From: Phytophthora hibernalis
Taxonomy: Eukaryota; Oomycota; Peronosporomycetes; Peronosporales; Peronosporaceae
DNA: 64,000 nt
Assembly (NCBI GenBank): GCA_012656075.1
Contig: JAAKBF010000168.1
Span: 248,001-312,000 of the forward strand
Reading direction: 5' to 3'
Under the pieces are notes generated by a model. It had not been told where the DNA came from. It saw only the letters and a program-made list of their open reading frames with translations, and made no database searches. Made by a program: the position numbers and the translations under genes. Position 1 is the stretch's first letter; each line of letters begins with the position of its first letter. Of this stretch, positions 32,311-43,344 are shown piece by piece.

Positions 32311-33349
32311 TTCCGCTAACAATCTATGTGACGTGGCGATCGCCGATGCCACCAACAGTGTCGAGTGGGTCATGGAGCTACCCACACCTACCGGTAGAAG
32401 GGCAGTTGGACATACCGGTCGAAGCCGAGACCGCACTCCTTCTTCACCAGCGCTTGTCAATTTGTTGACCTTCAGTCTACATAGTCTGTCGGTGACAGCA
32501 TCCGAACTCGCAGAAGGTTGGAAACGCTGTGTGAAGAAACTGGAGAGTGGATCTCTGCCGTGAACGCTTGGCCCTTGAGTTGATGTGCTCGCATCCAAAG
32601 ATGCATGTTGAAGGCGTTCATAACTGCTGTGGGTAGGAACCGGAGAAGAGTGTAGCCACACACGAGCATCGAGGGCGCGATCTTGGTGGACACCCCGTCA
32701 GTCGATGTCACCATCTGCTCAACGCCGCGACGATCGACTCGACTACCAGCAGCGGCAGTACTTTCGTCGGAGCTCATGGTCGAGTTGGTTGTGTGGAATG
32801 AGTCGAACTGTGTAATGATGACATCGACACCCTTGAGTCGGGGTGATGGCTGGGTTTGCAACCCGTCGACAGCATGCTGGACATGCTTCTCTACCTTGTA
32901 TGGTCTAGTGACGGAATCTCTAGAATGGAAGGTGAGAACTTTCTGAAAGAGACTCAGGTCGTCCAAGTGGTCCGTGGTGCTACCTCCTTGATATCGTTGC
33001 TATGAAGATTCGAAGCGTTGATGGCTCGCTTCTGAATGCTACAGATACCAGCATGGTGCTCTGCCTGACGATTACAGACTATTTATTTTTGCGAGAAAGT
33101 TTTGAAATGGGTGCATACAGCATGAACATACAAATATGTCTGCTTTCTCTATTCATTGTTGATCGACAGCGTGCACACGGCTTCGTTCGCTCTATGAGAT
33201 TCGATCTCGTCGACAATGATTCGGTCGTGCGGATGTCCGCCGAGCAGATCGGCAAGGCGCAGAACCACGAGTAGCTCCAGAAAATCTGCGATTACCTCGT
33301 CAAGTACGTCGAAATGGCAACTCAAGTGGAATGAACTCGTAATTAAACT
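32311..33349. other. Unassigned region
   Basis: The minus strand has a 164-residue ORF (32472..32966; TTNSTMSSDESTAAAGSRVD, LVCGYTLLRFLPTAVMNAFN). Its overlap with plus-strand ORFs and lack of a family match prevent a call. A plus-strand piece at 33165-33330 (RFDLVDNDSVVRMSAEQIGK) also looks protein-like but is short. Confidence 0.3.
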
Positions 33350-33354
33350 CGATC

Positions 33355-34215
33355 TCGACATTTGTTGTTGATGGTGTAGTAAGCTTTGGTTCCAAACTGC
33401 TGGAGACTTAATTTTGCTACCGTTTCCCAGACATCCGAAAGAAAGTTTACTCTTCCACCGGTTCGACATTGGACCACTCTAAACATTGTCTCGTTGCTCA
33501 ATCGAATGTAGCTCTGCATACTCGTTCAGAACACGACCGCCCATGATATGGCGATGGGGCACGGCGCCCGGAACTCCACAGCGAGCGTTTAAAAAGACGA
33601 GCAACCTCCTGAAGGACAGTTGTTCCACAAATGAGTCCGGAAGCAAGGCTTCTGATTGAAATTCTAGTAGCAAACGCAAAAGATCAGTAATTCAACAGGC
33701 GTAAATTCAGGTGGCGAGATGCATTGAAGTTTGCCAGCTGCAGCATGTTCATTCACTCCAGCCTGATCTTCATCGTTTTGCGACAAGTTACCGGTTACTC
33801 GAGCGTAGAACAAGTACTCAGACAAGTGCTTATCCCAGGCTTCCTTTCGACCGCGAACATGGAGTGGAAAGGGAACGGTTGCTCTGTCGCTTATGTGGGC
33901 TGCGTAGCAATACTTGCACACAGTCCACCACATCGATTTGTTGCATTTCTCGTTGAGCCTGTAAAAGTTTGTGCTCAGAGCACCTGACAGGCGTCCACGC
34001 TTTGACCCGTCAACGTGTTCGTCACGGAGCCCGGGCAGGAGTTCCATGAGGATCCGACCGCCGTGGGAGGATAGACGACGACGGCACAGGTTCGTACGGA
34101 GATCGATTCTTATGAAGCAGGCTGCTTCTCTGTGGGAAGTGCGGCGGTTCAGATCTTTGTACGTCAACAATGCAAAATATCTATGTAAAAATGTTTTAAA
34201 GCGAGTAAAAGGCAC
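33355..34215 (-). pseudogene. hAT-type transposase fragment with BED-like zinc finger
   Basis: Minus strand: a BED-like finger (VCKYCYAAHISD ... EAWDKHLSEY, about 33930-33820), then SFVEQLSFRRLLVFLNARCG at about 33610, the hAT block before the catalytic core, and after a frame break VNFLSDVWETVAKLSL at about 33440. The core and dimerisation regions are lost. A different family from the hAT at 52863. Confidence 0.55.
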
Positions 34216-35537
34216 TTATTACGTAAAATTGTAAATGTATGTAAAATGCCAACACTGATACATACCGGTATGTACAGTGGGACCTTGTTTAAACTTTTCG
34301 TAGAAACATTTTTATTCCGTGTTTCCTTATTACGAGAGCCCGATCTTCTTACCGAGTTTTTATCAGACTACATGCAGATGTGGAGCACTTCCACCGTGCG
34401 GCCGAACCCTGCCCGCAAATATGGCAAGGGAGCGCCCTGCTGTGCTGCGAAAATCTTCTATGTGCTCACTGTTGTGCCTCGCTGCGGACTGCGCGAGTAC
34501 AGTGTACACGCCATCATAGGATGATTCATCCGAGACTGTATTTATGGTGTTTGCTTGACCATTCAATGGTACATTTACCACAAATACGCATGAACGGGTC
34601 GACTTAAAAAACAAAGTGGCGCGTTTCCAAAGAAGCTCTGAAATTCAGGCGTTTTGTGTACCGGGACATGTTTCTGATTTAATGTACACAGAGTAAGCTA
34701 TATTGAGTACGTTCTCATCAATTTGCTTTGTCAAGTTGCCATTGCAGAAGGCAAGCAGGCGCCACCTTTGCGCAGTATACATCTGACTAATAGATTCACG
34801 CACTTACAGGTAACACGTAGGTAATTTATTAGTTTTTACAGGACAATTTATGCTGCAAATAATAATAGATATAAATGTGCATTATATTTTTCTATGTATC
34901 TATATCTAGTTTCTAAGGTTTACTTTTTCGCAAAATTGCACCTCCAATCTCTGAAATAAATTTTTCAGAGAATTTGTCTGAATTAATGTATTTAATGACC
35001 GTGTTTGAACGGACAGGCGAAAACAGTGTTCAGAAGTTGCCGATGCGATGGGTGAGGTGTACAGAAGGAAATGGATATGTACCGGTACCAGTCGCAAGGC
35101 TCAATATGGAATAGTTCTGAACATTCCACAGGCTCGGGAAAAATACGGTAGTTTGAGAAACTTCGCATCACCATTAACCCCTAAAAGGGTTCCTGGCATA
35201 CAGGATAGGTCCACACAGCAATTTGGTTTGAGCACCTTGAGCAACTTGGATCAGGGAGGGGTGTAACTGAGCCAGCTCGGCAAGACGAAACAGTGCATCA
35301 AGAAAATTATAATATATTTAATAGCGTATACAGCTATACGCCATCACTATACATGTCATTTAAACAGGTAAAAACACTGCCGGCGTCGGGACGGATGTCA
35401 TGGTCTTGTAGATACCCCAACCAAACAACAAACAAACGCCGCTGCGTGTGGCTTCCTATCGCCCAGCTGGGCGGTTAAGGTGACAAAACCCTAAGCCGAG
35501 CAAGATGTGACCATGCTTGGTCCTGCACACGCGAATC
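34216..35537. other. AT-rich intergenic region
   Basis: No gene is supported. Only short, unremarkable ORFs are present. Confidence 0.5.
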
Positions 35538-35541
35538 TTAA

Positions 35542-35750
35542 CCCTTTCGCGAGGAGCAGTTATAAGCTCTTATATACTATACTATACAAAGTTAAGTTTA
35601 ATCAATGTAAAAGGGCGCAAGCCCTTTTAGCTGTTGATATAGACGGGGTGAACAAATCACTCAAGATGCAGTTGACAGTGATGATTGTTGCGCCCTTTTA
35701 GGTCGCGTTCTGATTGGCTAAAAGGTCATTGTTTGCAGTCCGCGAAAGGG
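35542..35750. mobile_element. 209-bp TTAA-flanked MITE (piggyBac-like)
   Basis: Ends CCCTTTCGCG/CGCGAAAGGG form 10-bp inverted repeats, with TTAA on both sides (35538-35541, 35751-35754), the piggyBac target site. Inside is a hairpin, AAAAGGGC-GCAA-GCCCTTTT, near 35610. No coding capacity. Confidence 0.8.
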
Positions 35751-35890
35751 TTAAACCACACAACCGTATTTATTTGATAGCAACATTTGGCTCGCATCAC
35801 GTTATTTAGAAATCCTACCTTTTGATATCTGAAACGTTAAAAGGGGCGAAGTGGAGGATTTGTTGGCTCAGACTCACTTCGCCATAGAAG

Positions 35891-36180
35891 ATGAGCGCCG
35901 GCTCTAGCGACAGTGGGGGCGACGACGAGTATTTGTACGTGAAATGCCTACACTCGGCGCGATGTCTACTCCATGCTTATTGTTTTGGGTTTGTTGTGGC
36001 TCTGTATGCTTGTGTGTAGATTAATTTAAGGATTGGGCTTCCTACCGTTGCGACTGCAGGCGAGTGGGTACAGTGCATGTCGTCGCTGCAATGGTGCTTC
36101 GCGACGAGCTCAGCATCGATGCTGCATTACCGGTGCTGCCGGCTTGGGGATTAAACGGTCGGTCGAGAAGGTTGGTACAT
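35891..36180 (+). other. Possible 5' exons of the downstream pseudokinase gene
   Basis: The ATG at 35891 opens MSAGSSDSGGDDEY with a GTACGTGA donor after it. A second open stretch follows an acceptor-like CTGCAG near 36059. The next gene starts at a clear acceptor (CTTCCCTTAG, 36430) with no ATG, so it needs upstream exons; these are the best candidates, but the joins are not certain. Confidence 0.3.
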
Positions 36181-36430
36181 AGTTACAGGAGTGGTCTCCG
36201 TTCGTCGTTGATGCTATCGCTCTAGCAGCAATTATTTATTAGCTTCGTCAAGTGTATACATACTACGTCCACCCTTTCCTTTTTCTGATTCGCACGGGGC
36301 AGTCATCCTTTTTGTATTCCGGTCATCCTTTTCACACTATCCGGATAGGTTTTAATCTTTTCTCAACGAGAATCATCCCTCGACCGGATAGGTTTTATTC
36401 TTTTCTCATCGAGAATCATTCTTCCCTTAG

Positions 36431-37900
36431 ACAAGGAAAGTTGTCATTCGCCAATTTTCCACGGGGACCCCAAAGGCTGCAAATCTGGTCGATCTTGGCA
36501 TTCCTGGGCTTGGATCGGCGCTTGCGCTGCTCGGCACTCTCCACACCAAGTACAGCGGGCTGAAAGAGGGCAAGGAGCTATGCGCCAGGCTGGACCAGCG
36601 CTTGACGGAGTTCGCCCACGAGCTGATAAAAATTGCGGCTAGCATGCTCAAGCGGAAGAGCTGCTGCGTCGCCTCAAGACCTTGATTGAGGAGTTCTTGA
36701 AGACGGTCACGATATTCGCCGAGCTCAACTTTGTCAAGCGCGTGATGAAGCTGGACAAGTTTAACGAGGACATCGAGGTCTTTAACGAACGCTTGGACCA
36801 CATCATCAACATGATCACCGTGAATCAGACGGAGAAACTCGTGAAGCTGTTGGACTGGCGCGCCCAGTTCGAACAAGACGCAGCGGCGACTGCCAAGCAG
36901 ATTGCTGAAATGCACGACCTGCAACTGGAGATCTGGAAGGCACTGAAGTTCATGGAGATGAGCATGGTCACGAAAAGAGAAATTGAAGACTTGGCGCTGC
37001 TGGCGCAGCGCGAGGTCTCCGATGACTCCGACCCTGAACGCACGACGCAGCCTCTGGATCCAGTTCTGCGCAACATCGTCAATATTGCTGAGGACAAGTT
37101 TCTTGGCGGAAAAGTCGTTAAAGCTCCCCAATCTGGCTGATTGCTGCCTACGAAGTGGTGACGTGTGGTGACCCGATCGACTCCGAGGATTCACCTCTGT
37201 TTTTGTCGGGCTGTGGCAGGGTTCTCAAGTGGCTGTCAAGAAGTTTGAGATCATGGATGAAAGCCCAGTCTTCGACAAGCACTTCAAAATCTGGCGCAGC
37301 CTTATGCATCCGCATGTGGCTCAGCTCTGTCAAACAACGGCGAGCCGTTCTTCGTCTACGAGTACGCCAGTTGCCAGAGCCTCGACCGATGCTGGGGACA
37401 GTTTTAGAGCAAGAGATATGGCGGACGCTTCATCTAGCGGCGTTGGGTCTCTTATACTTACACAAGAAGCACGTTGTACACGGAAATCTAAGCTGCTCGA
37501 AGATACTAGTGACCGAACAAGGCAACGTGAAGCTCTTTGGATTCGGCGCGTCGTACTTCCGGGAGAACAGCAAGAGCAACAGCTTGAAGGCAGATACGCG
37601 CGAGGAATTTGCCGCACCGGAATGTATAGGGATTCATGACGGAATCCGCCACGGTCCCCGATTTGAGTCTGACGTGTATTCGTTCGGGCTGACGATCATG
37701 GAAGCGATCACCAAGATGGACCCATTTTCTGGCACGTCTTCGAAGGACATCAAGGTACAAAAGCGAAACAACCAGCTCGGTCGACCCCAAGACATGAGCG
37801 ATGAGGCGTGGGCTCTCGTGAGCAGATGTGCGTGTGTGACCCAAGCCAACGAGTGTCGCTCGCCTACGTGAGTGAGCAGCTACGACTCTTTGCTCAATGA
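36431..37900 (+). CDS. Coiled-coil pseudokinase (TKL-like), several frameshifts
   Basis: N-terminal helical region (LVDLGIPGLGSALALLGTLH, LKTLIEEFLKT, FNEDIEVFNERLDHIINMIT, KLVKLLDWRAQFEQDAAATA), then a kinase fold: VGLWQGSQVAVKKFEI (Lys kept), EPFFVYEYASCQSLD, LHLAALGLLYLHKKHVVHGN, KLFGFGASYF, EFAAPECI, ESDVYSFGLTIMEA, and a CDPSQR ... YVSEQLRLFAQ end. HRD reads HGN and the loop Lys and Asn are also changed (HGNLSCSKI); DFG reads GFG. It should not transfer phosphate. Single bases are missing near 36650, 37128, 37190, 37330, 37390 and 37826. Since every break is a one-base loss, the gene may be intact. Confidence 0.65.
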
Positions 37901-38309
37901 TTCTTGTGGAGTTTGGCGATAGCGAGGAGCGTCCAGTTCAAGCTTTAGCTACCGGTATCTGATTAGGGCAAAATATAAAAAAGTGCGTCAGTCCCGTTTG
38001 AATTTTCTTTTGCAATTTTAAAGTAGAAAAGGTTATTGGTGGAGGGGGCCTGGCGCATCTACTATTGTGAATCTCAGCTATATTTTTGGATATCTGGGGT
38101 GATTGGCCAAGTCGCCAGGAAATCGACCGGCCAATCTGATTGGACAAAAATAAATACTCGCTTCCGTCACACAACTCAAGGTCGGGGGTGAACAGGACCT
38201 GGTGGACGAACTTGAAAATATTTTCTGTCGGAACATTACGGCGACTTTGAGTGTGGCGATGAAGATGAAGGTCGCTCGATCTTCACCTCGTCGGTAGCTG
38301 TGCTAGACG
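37901..38309. promoter_or_regulatory. Region with clustered ATTGG/CCAAT boxes
   Basis: GTGATTGGCCAAG, CGGCCAATCTGATTGGACAA within 38095-38150, upstream of the next gene candidate. The CCAAT-type boxes occur in both orientations. A promoter role is inferred. Confidence 0.3.
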
Positions 38310-38793
38310 ATGACCACGAGTGAGGCTCCGCAGTCTCAGCGCGAATCTCAGGTGAAGAAACGGAGGAAGGAAGTGCCTACGCAAGAAGCTCACCCCGAAA
38401 TCGAGACGGCAACAGAGAAGCCGGCTAAACGCTTGACCAAAAAGCCGAAGAGATTGTTGAGGAACCCAACAAGCGGAGCCGATCGATGTGAAGACCGGAC
38501 ACGATGAGGTTGATCAGTCTGGCGATGACAAGAAAATAACCGTCAAGCTCCGAGCGACAAGAAGTCGGAGCAGCCTTTGGAGGTGGAAGCAGTGGAGGAC
38601 GACGCGTCGGTTGTGATGGCAGTGCCCGTGCACGACGACAATCTGGATAATGAGGAGGTGGAAGTGGTGGAGGTGCACGCCATGATAATGTCGCAGTATG
38701 AGCTGCAGAAGTCGCAGCTCGAGCCGACCAGAAAGCAAGATCAGGAGGATCTGACGCCGCGGCTGCAGCGCTCGCACTCAAATGTTTCGTAGT
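38310..38793 (+). CDS. Hypothetical charged protein, frameshifted
   Basis: MTTSEAPQSQRESQVKKRRK opens a Lys/Glu-rich N-terminus. In other frames it continues KAEEIVEEP, DVKTGHDEVDQSGDDKK, then PLEVEAVEDDASVVMAVPVH, DDNLDNEEVEVVEVHAMIMS and QYELQKSQLEPTRKQDQED, stopping at 38793. Two or three one-base changes are needed. The result would be about 160 residues, mostly disordered. No family recognised; a retroelement gag is possible. Confidence 0.35.
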
Positions 38794-39414
38794 CCGGTGA
38801 AAACTACGAACATCAGCTATTAGATACAGGATCTGCACAACATGGTACCAAGTCGACCGAACACTGAGGCGGCGTTCAAGGAGCGTGATAGCGGCCGCGT
38901 ATCCAAGGAATCGACCAGATATGAGACTGGATCGCTCCGCGGTGTGCGGACATTCTCGCAGTCCTTCGCCTTTGACGTGGTGGTTCAAGGTAATGTTGCG
39001 ACTGACGACCATCACTCCCGCTTCATATTCTGGCAGCGGCTCACCCCTTATCGAAAGAGCTTGACGAATTTGATGTTGGTGGTAGCAAACCCGTCCAGTT
39101 GACCCTTTGGGGCGGTGCGTACACAAGTTGTAGTTTCCTCATGATGGTGATGCTTAAGAGAAATTAGTTTGACAAACATGACGCACGTTCGAAAGAAGTG
39201 CAAGACATTAAATAAATGTGTTGTTTGTAATATAGATAGCACTGTTGACGCTACTCTTGATGCTCAATATCATCCACGTTCGTCGGGCCTGGAAGAGGGT
39301 AAATCACATTGCTCAATGGAGGCGGGCGAGAATCTGCCAGGAATGCTTCAATGGTGCTCTTACGTGACTTGATACAGAGCCTTTGGCCGTTCAATCGCCC
39401 CGTGTGTCTTCCAG
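38794..39414. other. Intergenic region
   Basis: A plus-strand ORF of 86 residues (38842..39102) shows no recognisable motif. Nothing else found. Confidence 0.35.
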
Positions 39415-39720
39415 GTGTCATTTAGTTTCCAGTTGTCTTCAATAGTCGCATTTACGACTTCAAGCGTCAACAATGCTGAGCGTGAATGTCCTGCTCAATG
39501 CCGCTCAGCTGGCAACTCAACAGGCAATAAGCAAGTTAGCAACGTAGGATCATCTGGAACCGATGTTGCTACTGGGGATGCTGGAGACGCACGAGACGGT
39601 GGACCAGCGGACGTTGACGCCGCTGATGGTGGAGCTGGAGATGTACGAGTAGACCGTCCAGCGGATGTTGACACAACTAGTGGCGCAGCCAGAGATGCAC
39701 GAGTAGGCCGGCAAGCTTGA
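39415..39720 (+). CDS. Hypothetical Gly/Asp/Ala repeat ORF
   Basis: 101 residues. The second half consists of imperfect repeats of about 18-20 residues (GDARDGGPADVDAADGG, then GDVRVDRPADVDTTSG). The opposite strand is also open for 154 residues (39550..40014), so the coding strand is uncertain. It may be a minisatellite. Confidence 0.25.
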   Translation: MSFSFQLSSIVAFTTSSVNNAERECPAQCRSAGNSTGNKQVSNVGSSGTDVATGDAGDARDGGPADVDAADGGAGDVRVDRPADVDTTSGAARDARVGRQA

Positions 39721-40113
39721 AATGACGCCGCTGGTGGTGCATCCGTAGATTCTGGTGAAGATGCACGAGTTGTTCGAGCAGCGAGCGTTGGGGCGTTCGC
39801 TCGACCTGTGAATATGGTGACACCCGGGTGTACGGTCGCACGTGGCCATCACCAGCGGACAACGCTTGAGAAGGTGTTGCTTCGTGCCGCGCTTGACCGC
39901 GCCCCGCTGACAGCGAGGCACGTCTTCTTGGTCTTGCTCCATTCTGCGTGCTTGGGGTAGAGAGGCCTGCGCTCTCTTTACGATCTGACTCACGGAAACT
40001 CTTTGATTATACATATTTTATGCAATTACAGAGGGAGGTCGATTGGCTGGCGGTTGATTGAACCAACCGCCCTGTCCAATTTTGAGTAGAACCCACAATA
40101 TCAAGTCTAGTAT

Positions 40114-40268
40114 CTACTACAAGTAGTAGAGGAACCAGTCTGTCAGTCCGTCCATCTGTTTGAGTGTCCGCTGCCGAGCAATAGCGACGGCGGCTCCGAT
40201 TCGCAAAAATGGTAGCCGCCGAAGGCGGGCCCTCATTGGCTGAAAAACGTTCTTCCAAACAGCCGAGC
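40114..40268. repeat. Dispersed GC-palindrome repeat, copy 1
   Basis: Begins with CTACTACAAGTAGTAG (7-bp arms), then GAGGAACC...GTTTGAGTGTC, CGCTGCCGAGC.ATAGCGACGG and CGAAGGCGGGCCCTCATTGG. Copies at 41950 and 42228. Confidence 0.8.
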
Positions 40269-40503
40269 GCAGCGAAGGCTCATTGGCTAAAACTACGGTA
40301 AGTTGGTGTGGATTACATTACATTGATGTGGTGTACATGGAATCGTACTAAAGAGTACGTAGCTCATTGCTCAGCCGAGCCCAGCGAGGGCCCCTCATTG
40401 GCTAAAACTTTAGGAACTTGACGTGTGCTACATTAGGTCGATATGGTGTACACGAAATCGTACATAGCCGAAATACAAAGGTGTAAATGTAAACAAAAGC
40501 CAA

Positions 40504-40891
40504 ATGGACCCCTTCACCTGCGCAACCTGCAGCGCCCGGGGTGCCGCAACCCGTAGACGCCGACGGGATCGGGCTTCAACTGCGGCGGTGCTTCTGCTGC
40601 GAGGCGCTCCTTTCCTGGGTTGCGTTTGCTGTGGGAGGTGCTCGGGCGGGTGGCCGTCGCTGTGTTGTGTGCGCGAATGGCCCCGACCGCCACGTGTATT
40701 GGCACCGCGTGGAGCCTGCTCCAACCCAACGACCGCCAGACCAGCGGCAGCAACGAGCGGAGTTGGTGGTCGCCGCGATGCTCCAGTCACGAGCACCAGT
40801 TGTGCCGCCTCGCGATAACCGGGATCGGCGCCGACGCAGACACCCTCGCCGTATGCAGCCCCGCCGCCGCAAGAAACACCAGATGGAATAG
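40504..40891 (+). CDS. Hypothetical Cys/Arg-rich ORF pair in a GC-rich island
   Basis: Two overlapping plus-strand frames (40504..40818, 40541..40891). The second has CFCCEALLSWVAF and CVVCANGPDRHVYWHR, with a basic tail (RRRRHPRRMQPRRRKKHQME). The CxxC pairs suggest zinc binding. The GC content is well above that of the flanks. The true frame is unclear. Confidence 0.25.
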
Positions 40892-40944
40892 ACGGTAACG
40901 CAATACAGGGTTTCCATTGGCTAAAATATTGGTTTGGGTTTACA

Positions 40945-41830
40945 TAGTAGTATATAGAATACCGAGAGGCGATATGATACAGAAAGCCGATATCAAACCG
41001 ATAGACGATAGCTGATAGACGATAGTATGAGAGACGATATGATTGGTGGCGATAGGTAGGCGGTAGATTGACGAAAGACGACGATAGGTAGGCGATATGT
41101 AGACGATATATTGACGATAGTAGATAGATGTGAGACGTAGACGATAGAATAGATGCGATAGGTAGATGTGGGACGATAGTACCTGTACGAGAGCCAATAG
41201 TATCAGAGTCGATAGGAAGTAGGAGAGGCGATAGTATTATAGATACGCAGAAAGGGACGATAGGTATAGCTATTGGAAGAACTATTGAAATGAGAGACGA
41301 GATAGTATCAGAGACGATAGTATGACTGGTGATAGTCGACAGTATGAGAGACTGTACGTAGAGATGAGATACGATAATATGATATGCGTAGTGTCAGAGA
41401 CGACAGTACGAGAGGCGTAGTATGAGATGCGTAGCATGAGAGACTATAGTCAGACGACAGGTATTGGTATGAGAGACGACATGTAGACAAGACAGGTAGG
41501 TGCAGGCGAAAGAAAGGTAGACACGATAGATAGACACGGTATATATACACGATATATATGAGAAGATACGATATGTAGGTGGGGAAGATAGATATAGAGT
41601 GATGACAGGTAGATACAATACAACGTTAATAGACACTGCGTAGGGAGAGATATTAGGTAAATAGAGTGGGTATGTATAAACGGTGGGCAGAGAGATCATA
41701 CGTAGAGAGTGTAAATAGGGAGACACGATAAGTAGAGAGGAGCGATATGTAGAGGGCATAGGGTACATGTAGACCTCGGACGCTATGTAGGAACGATTAG
41801 AGTAGCTATATATGCATATGATCCAGAGCA
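40945..41830. repeat. Degenerate GACGATAG-type array 1
   Basis: About 880 bases built from variants of GAGACGATAGTATGAGAG and GGTAGACGATAG. The plus strand is strongly purine-biased. Units drift in length, so no fixed period can be given. A related array lies at 43345. Confidence 0.85.
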
Positions 41831-41944
41831 CTTTGATGTATTGGAGACTGAATAATTATTTCGCCCCATGGAGCGAAGCGAAGGGGGCGGCCCACTTTGC
41901 TGGGACAAACCATTGCCCCACCGCCGCGTAGCGGCGGCAAACGG

Positions 41945-42060
41945 CTAGTCTACTACAAGTAGTAGACGAACCTGTCTGTCCGTCGGTTTGAGTGTAACCG
42001 CTGCCGAGCGATAGCGACGGTGGCTCCCGATTGGCTATAAATCATCCGATCGATCGAAGG
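41945..42060. repeat. Dispersed GC-palindrome repeat, copy 2
   Basis: TACTACAAGTAGTAGACGAA, GTTTGAGTGTAACCGCTGCC and GAGCGATAGCGACGG align with copies 1 and 3. Preceded by GCCGCCGCGTAGCGGCGGC-like palindromes. Confidence 0.8.
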
Positions 42061-42227
42061 CCGCGCCACTCCCCGTGATTTGAGGGTCCGAAGGGCCCGC
42101 CCAAGCCTTTAATTAACTAATTTATTTTGGTGAGTAGTGCAGCGAGCCCCTGCGAGCGGAACGGGTGCGCTCCCAGACTTAACTAATAAAGTAAACCGCC
42201 GCGGAGCGGCGGCACTCGGCTAGTTAA

Positions 42228-42420
42228 GTCTAGTACAAGTAGTAGAGGAACCTGTCTGTTCGTTTGTCTGTTTGAGTGTCGCCGCTGCCGAGCGATAGCG
42301 ACGGCGGCTCCGATTCGCAAAAAAGTAATTTTCCGCCGAAGGCGGGCCCTCATTGGCTGTAAACGGCCTTCCAAAGCCCTGAGCTCAGCGAAGGCCCCTC
42401 ATTGGCCAAATATAAACAAT
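42228..42420. repeat. Dispersed GC-palindrome repeat, copy 3
   Basis: GTACAAGTAGTAGAGGAACC through CGAAGGCGGGCCCTCATTGG; the closest match to copy 1. Just upstream is CCGCCGCGGAGCGGCGG (42197-42213), a GC palindrome. Confidence 0.8.
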
Positions 42421-43010
42421 GTCACACTGACTACGATTGGTAGCACGAACCGGACCACATCCGGGCTTCCCATTGGCTGAAAGGCAAACATTTCTGTAGG
42501 AGAACGAAACAAACCGATTGGTCAATAACCGCGCGGCCGGCCACCCTGTGATTACACTAATTACAAAATCATAACAAAACCTGGCGTGGGGTCTGCAAAT
42601 CGGGCGCAGTAGCAAGTGCTTTTGTAATGGGAAAATTCCAAACGGGGACTCGAATCGAAAAACATACTCAAAAGGGGACTCGATAATTACGCTGCCGAAA
42701 CTTAGACTAAAAACTAGCTTTTACTAAGCCTATTCCAATATTGCCATCTTCCGTGGTTGCTGGCGCTACTGGGCGTGGCGCTCACGGCCGAGGTGCGCCT
42801 AGGTATGAACCTGATGGAGGAAGCACTAGGCGTGACACTGCTGGTGTCGGTGTACACAGGCGCGCCCATCTCGATGCCCGGTATAGAATCTGGTGCTTGA
42901 TGTATGCCCAGGCCTAGTCAGGCAGTGCAGCGTTCGACGTGCTGACCATGTGTCTGAACTACGAGACCGTCGAGGGCGCAGACGGCGGTAGCAGTCGTTC
43001 GCGAAGCGGT
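42421..43010. other. Unassigned region
   Basis: The plus strand near 42750-42900 reads PWLLALLGVALTAEVRLGMN and EALGVTLLVSVYTG, a hydrophobic stretch that could be a membrane protein relic. It ends at a stop near 42900. No family identified. Confidence 0.25.
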
Positions 43011-43071
43011 ACAACCGTATTCAAAGAATAGTTTGGTACATTGTACCAAACTATACTTTGAATACGGTTGT
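43011..43071. repeat. 61-base near-perfect palindrome
   Basis: Two 30-base arms (ACAACCGTATTCAAAG, A, ATAGTTTGGTACA and its complement) around a single central base, with one A-A mismatch. It could extrude as a cruciform. It is followed by TATAC-rich sequence to about 43215. Confidence 0.9.
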
Positions 43072-43344
43072 GTGCGATTGACTATACGCCATTTACATGA
43101 CTGTGCGGTATACACTACGTACTATATACAGTATACGCGTAGGTCACTATACACCGACACACTATACACTATGCACTCGCTATACAGTATACAGTGATAT
43201 ACTATACATTGTATTGGAACAGCAAAGGCTTCTCATTGGCTAAAACTATAGGAACTTGATATGTGCCACGTTATGTTGGTGTGGTGTACATGTAATCGCA
43301 CTTAGCCGAATTAAAAGGTGCACGTGCCACACTGTAGCGCCGGA

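Noticed and set aside
35293..35701. Two 61-64 residue plus-strand ORFs
   Set aside because: One overlaps the TTAA-flanked MITE; neither shows a conserved motif.
38425..39126. 233-residue minus-strand ORF
   Set aside because: Pro/Arg/Ser-rich shadow of the acidic/Lys-rich plus-strand candidate; no motif, so the plus strand is preferred.
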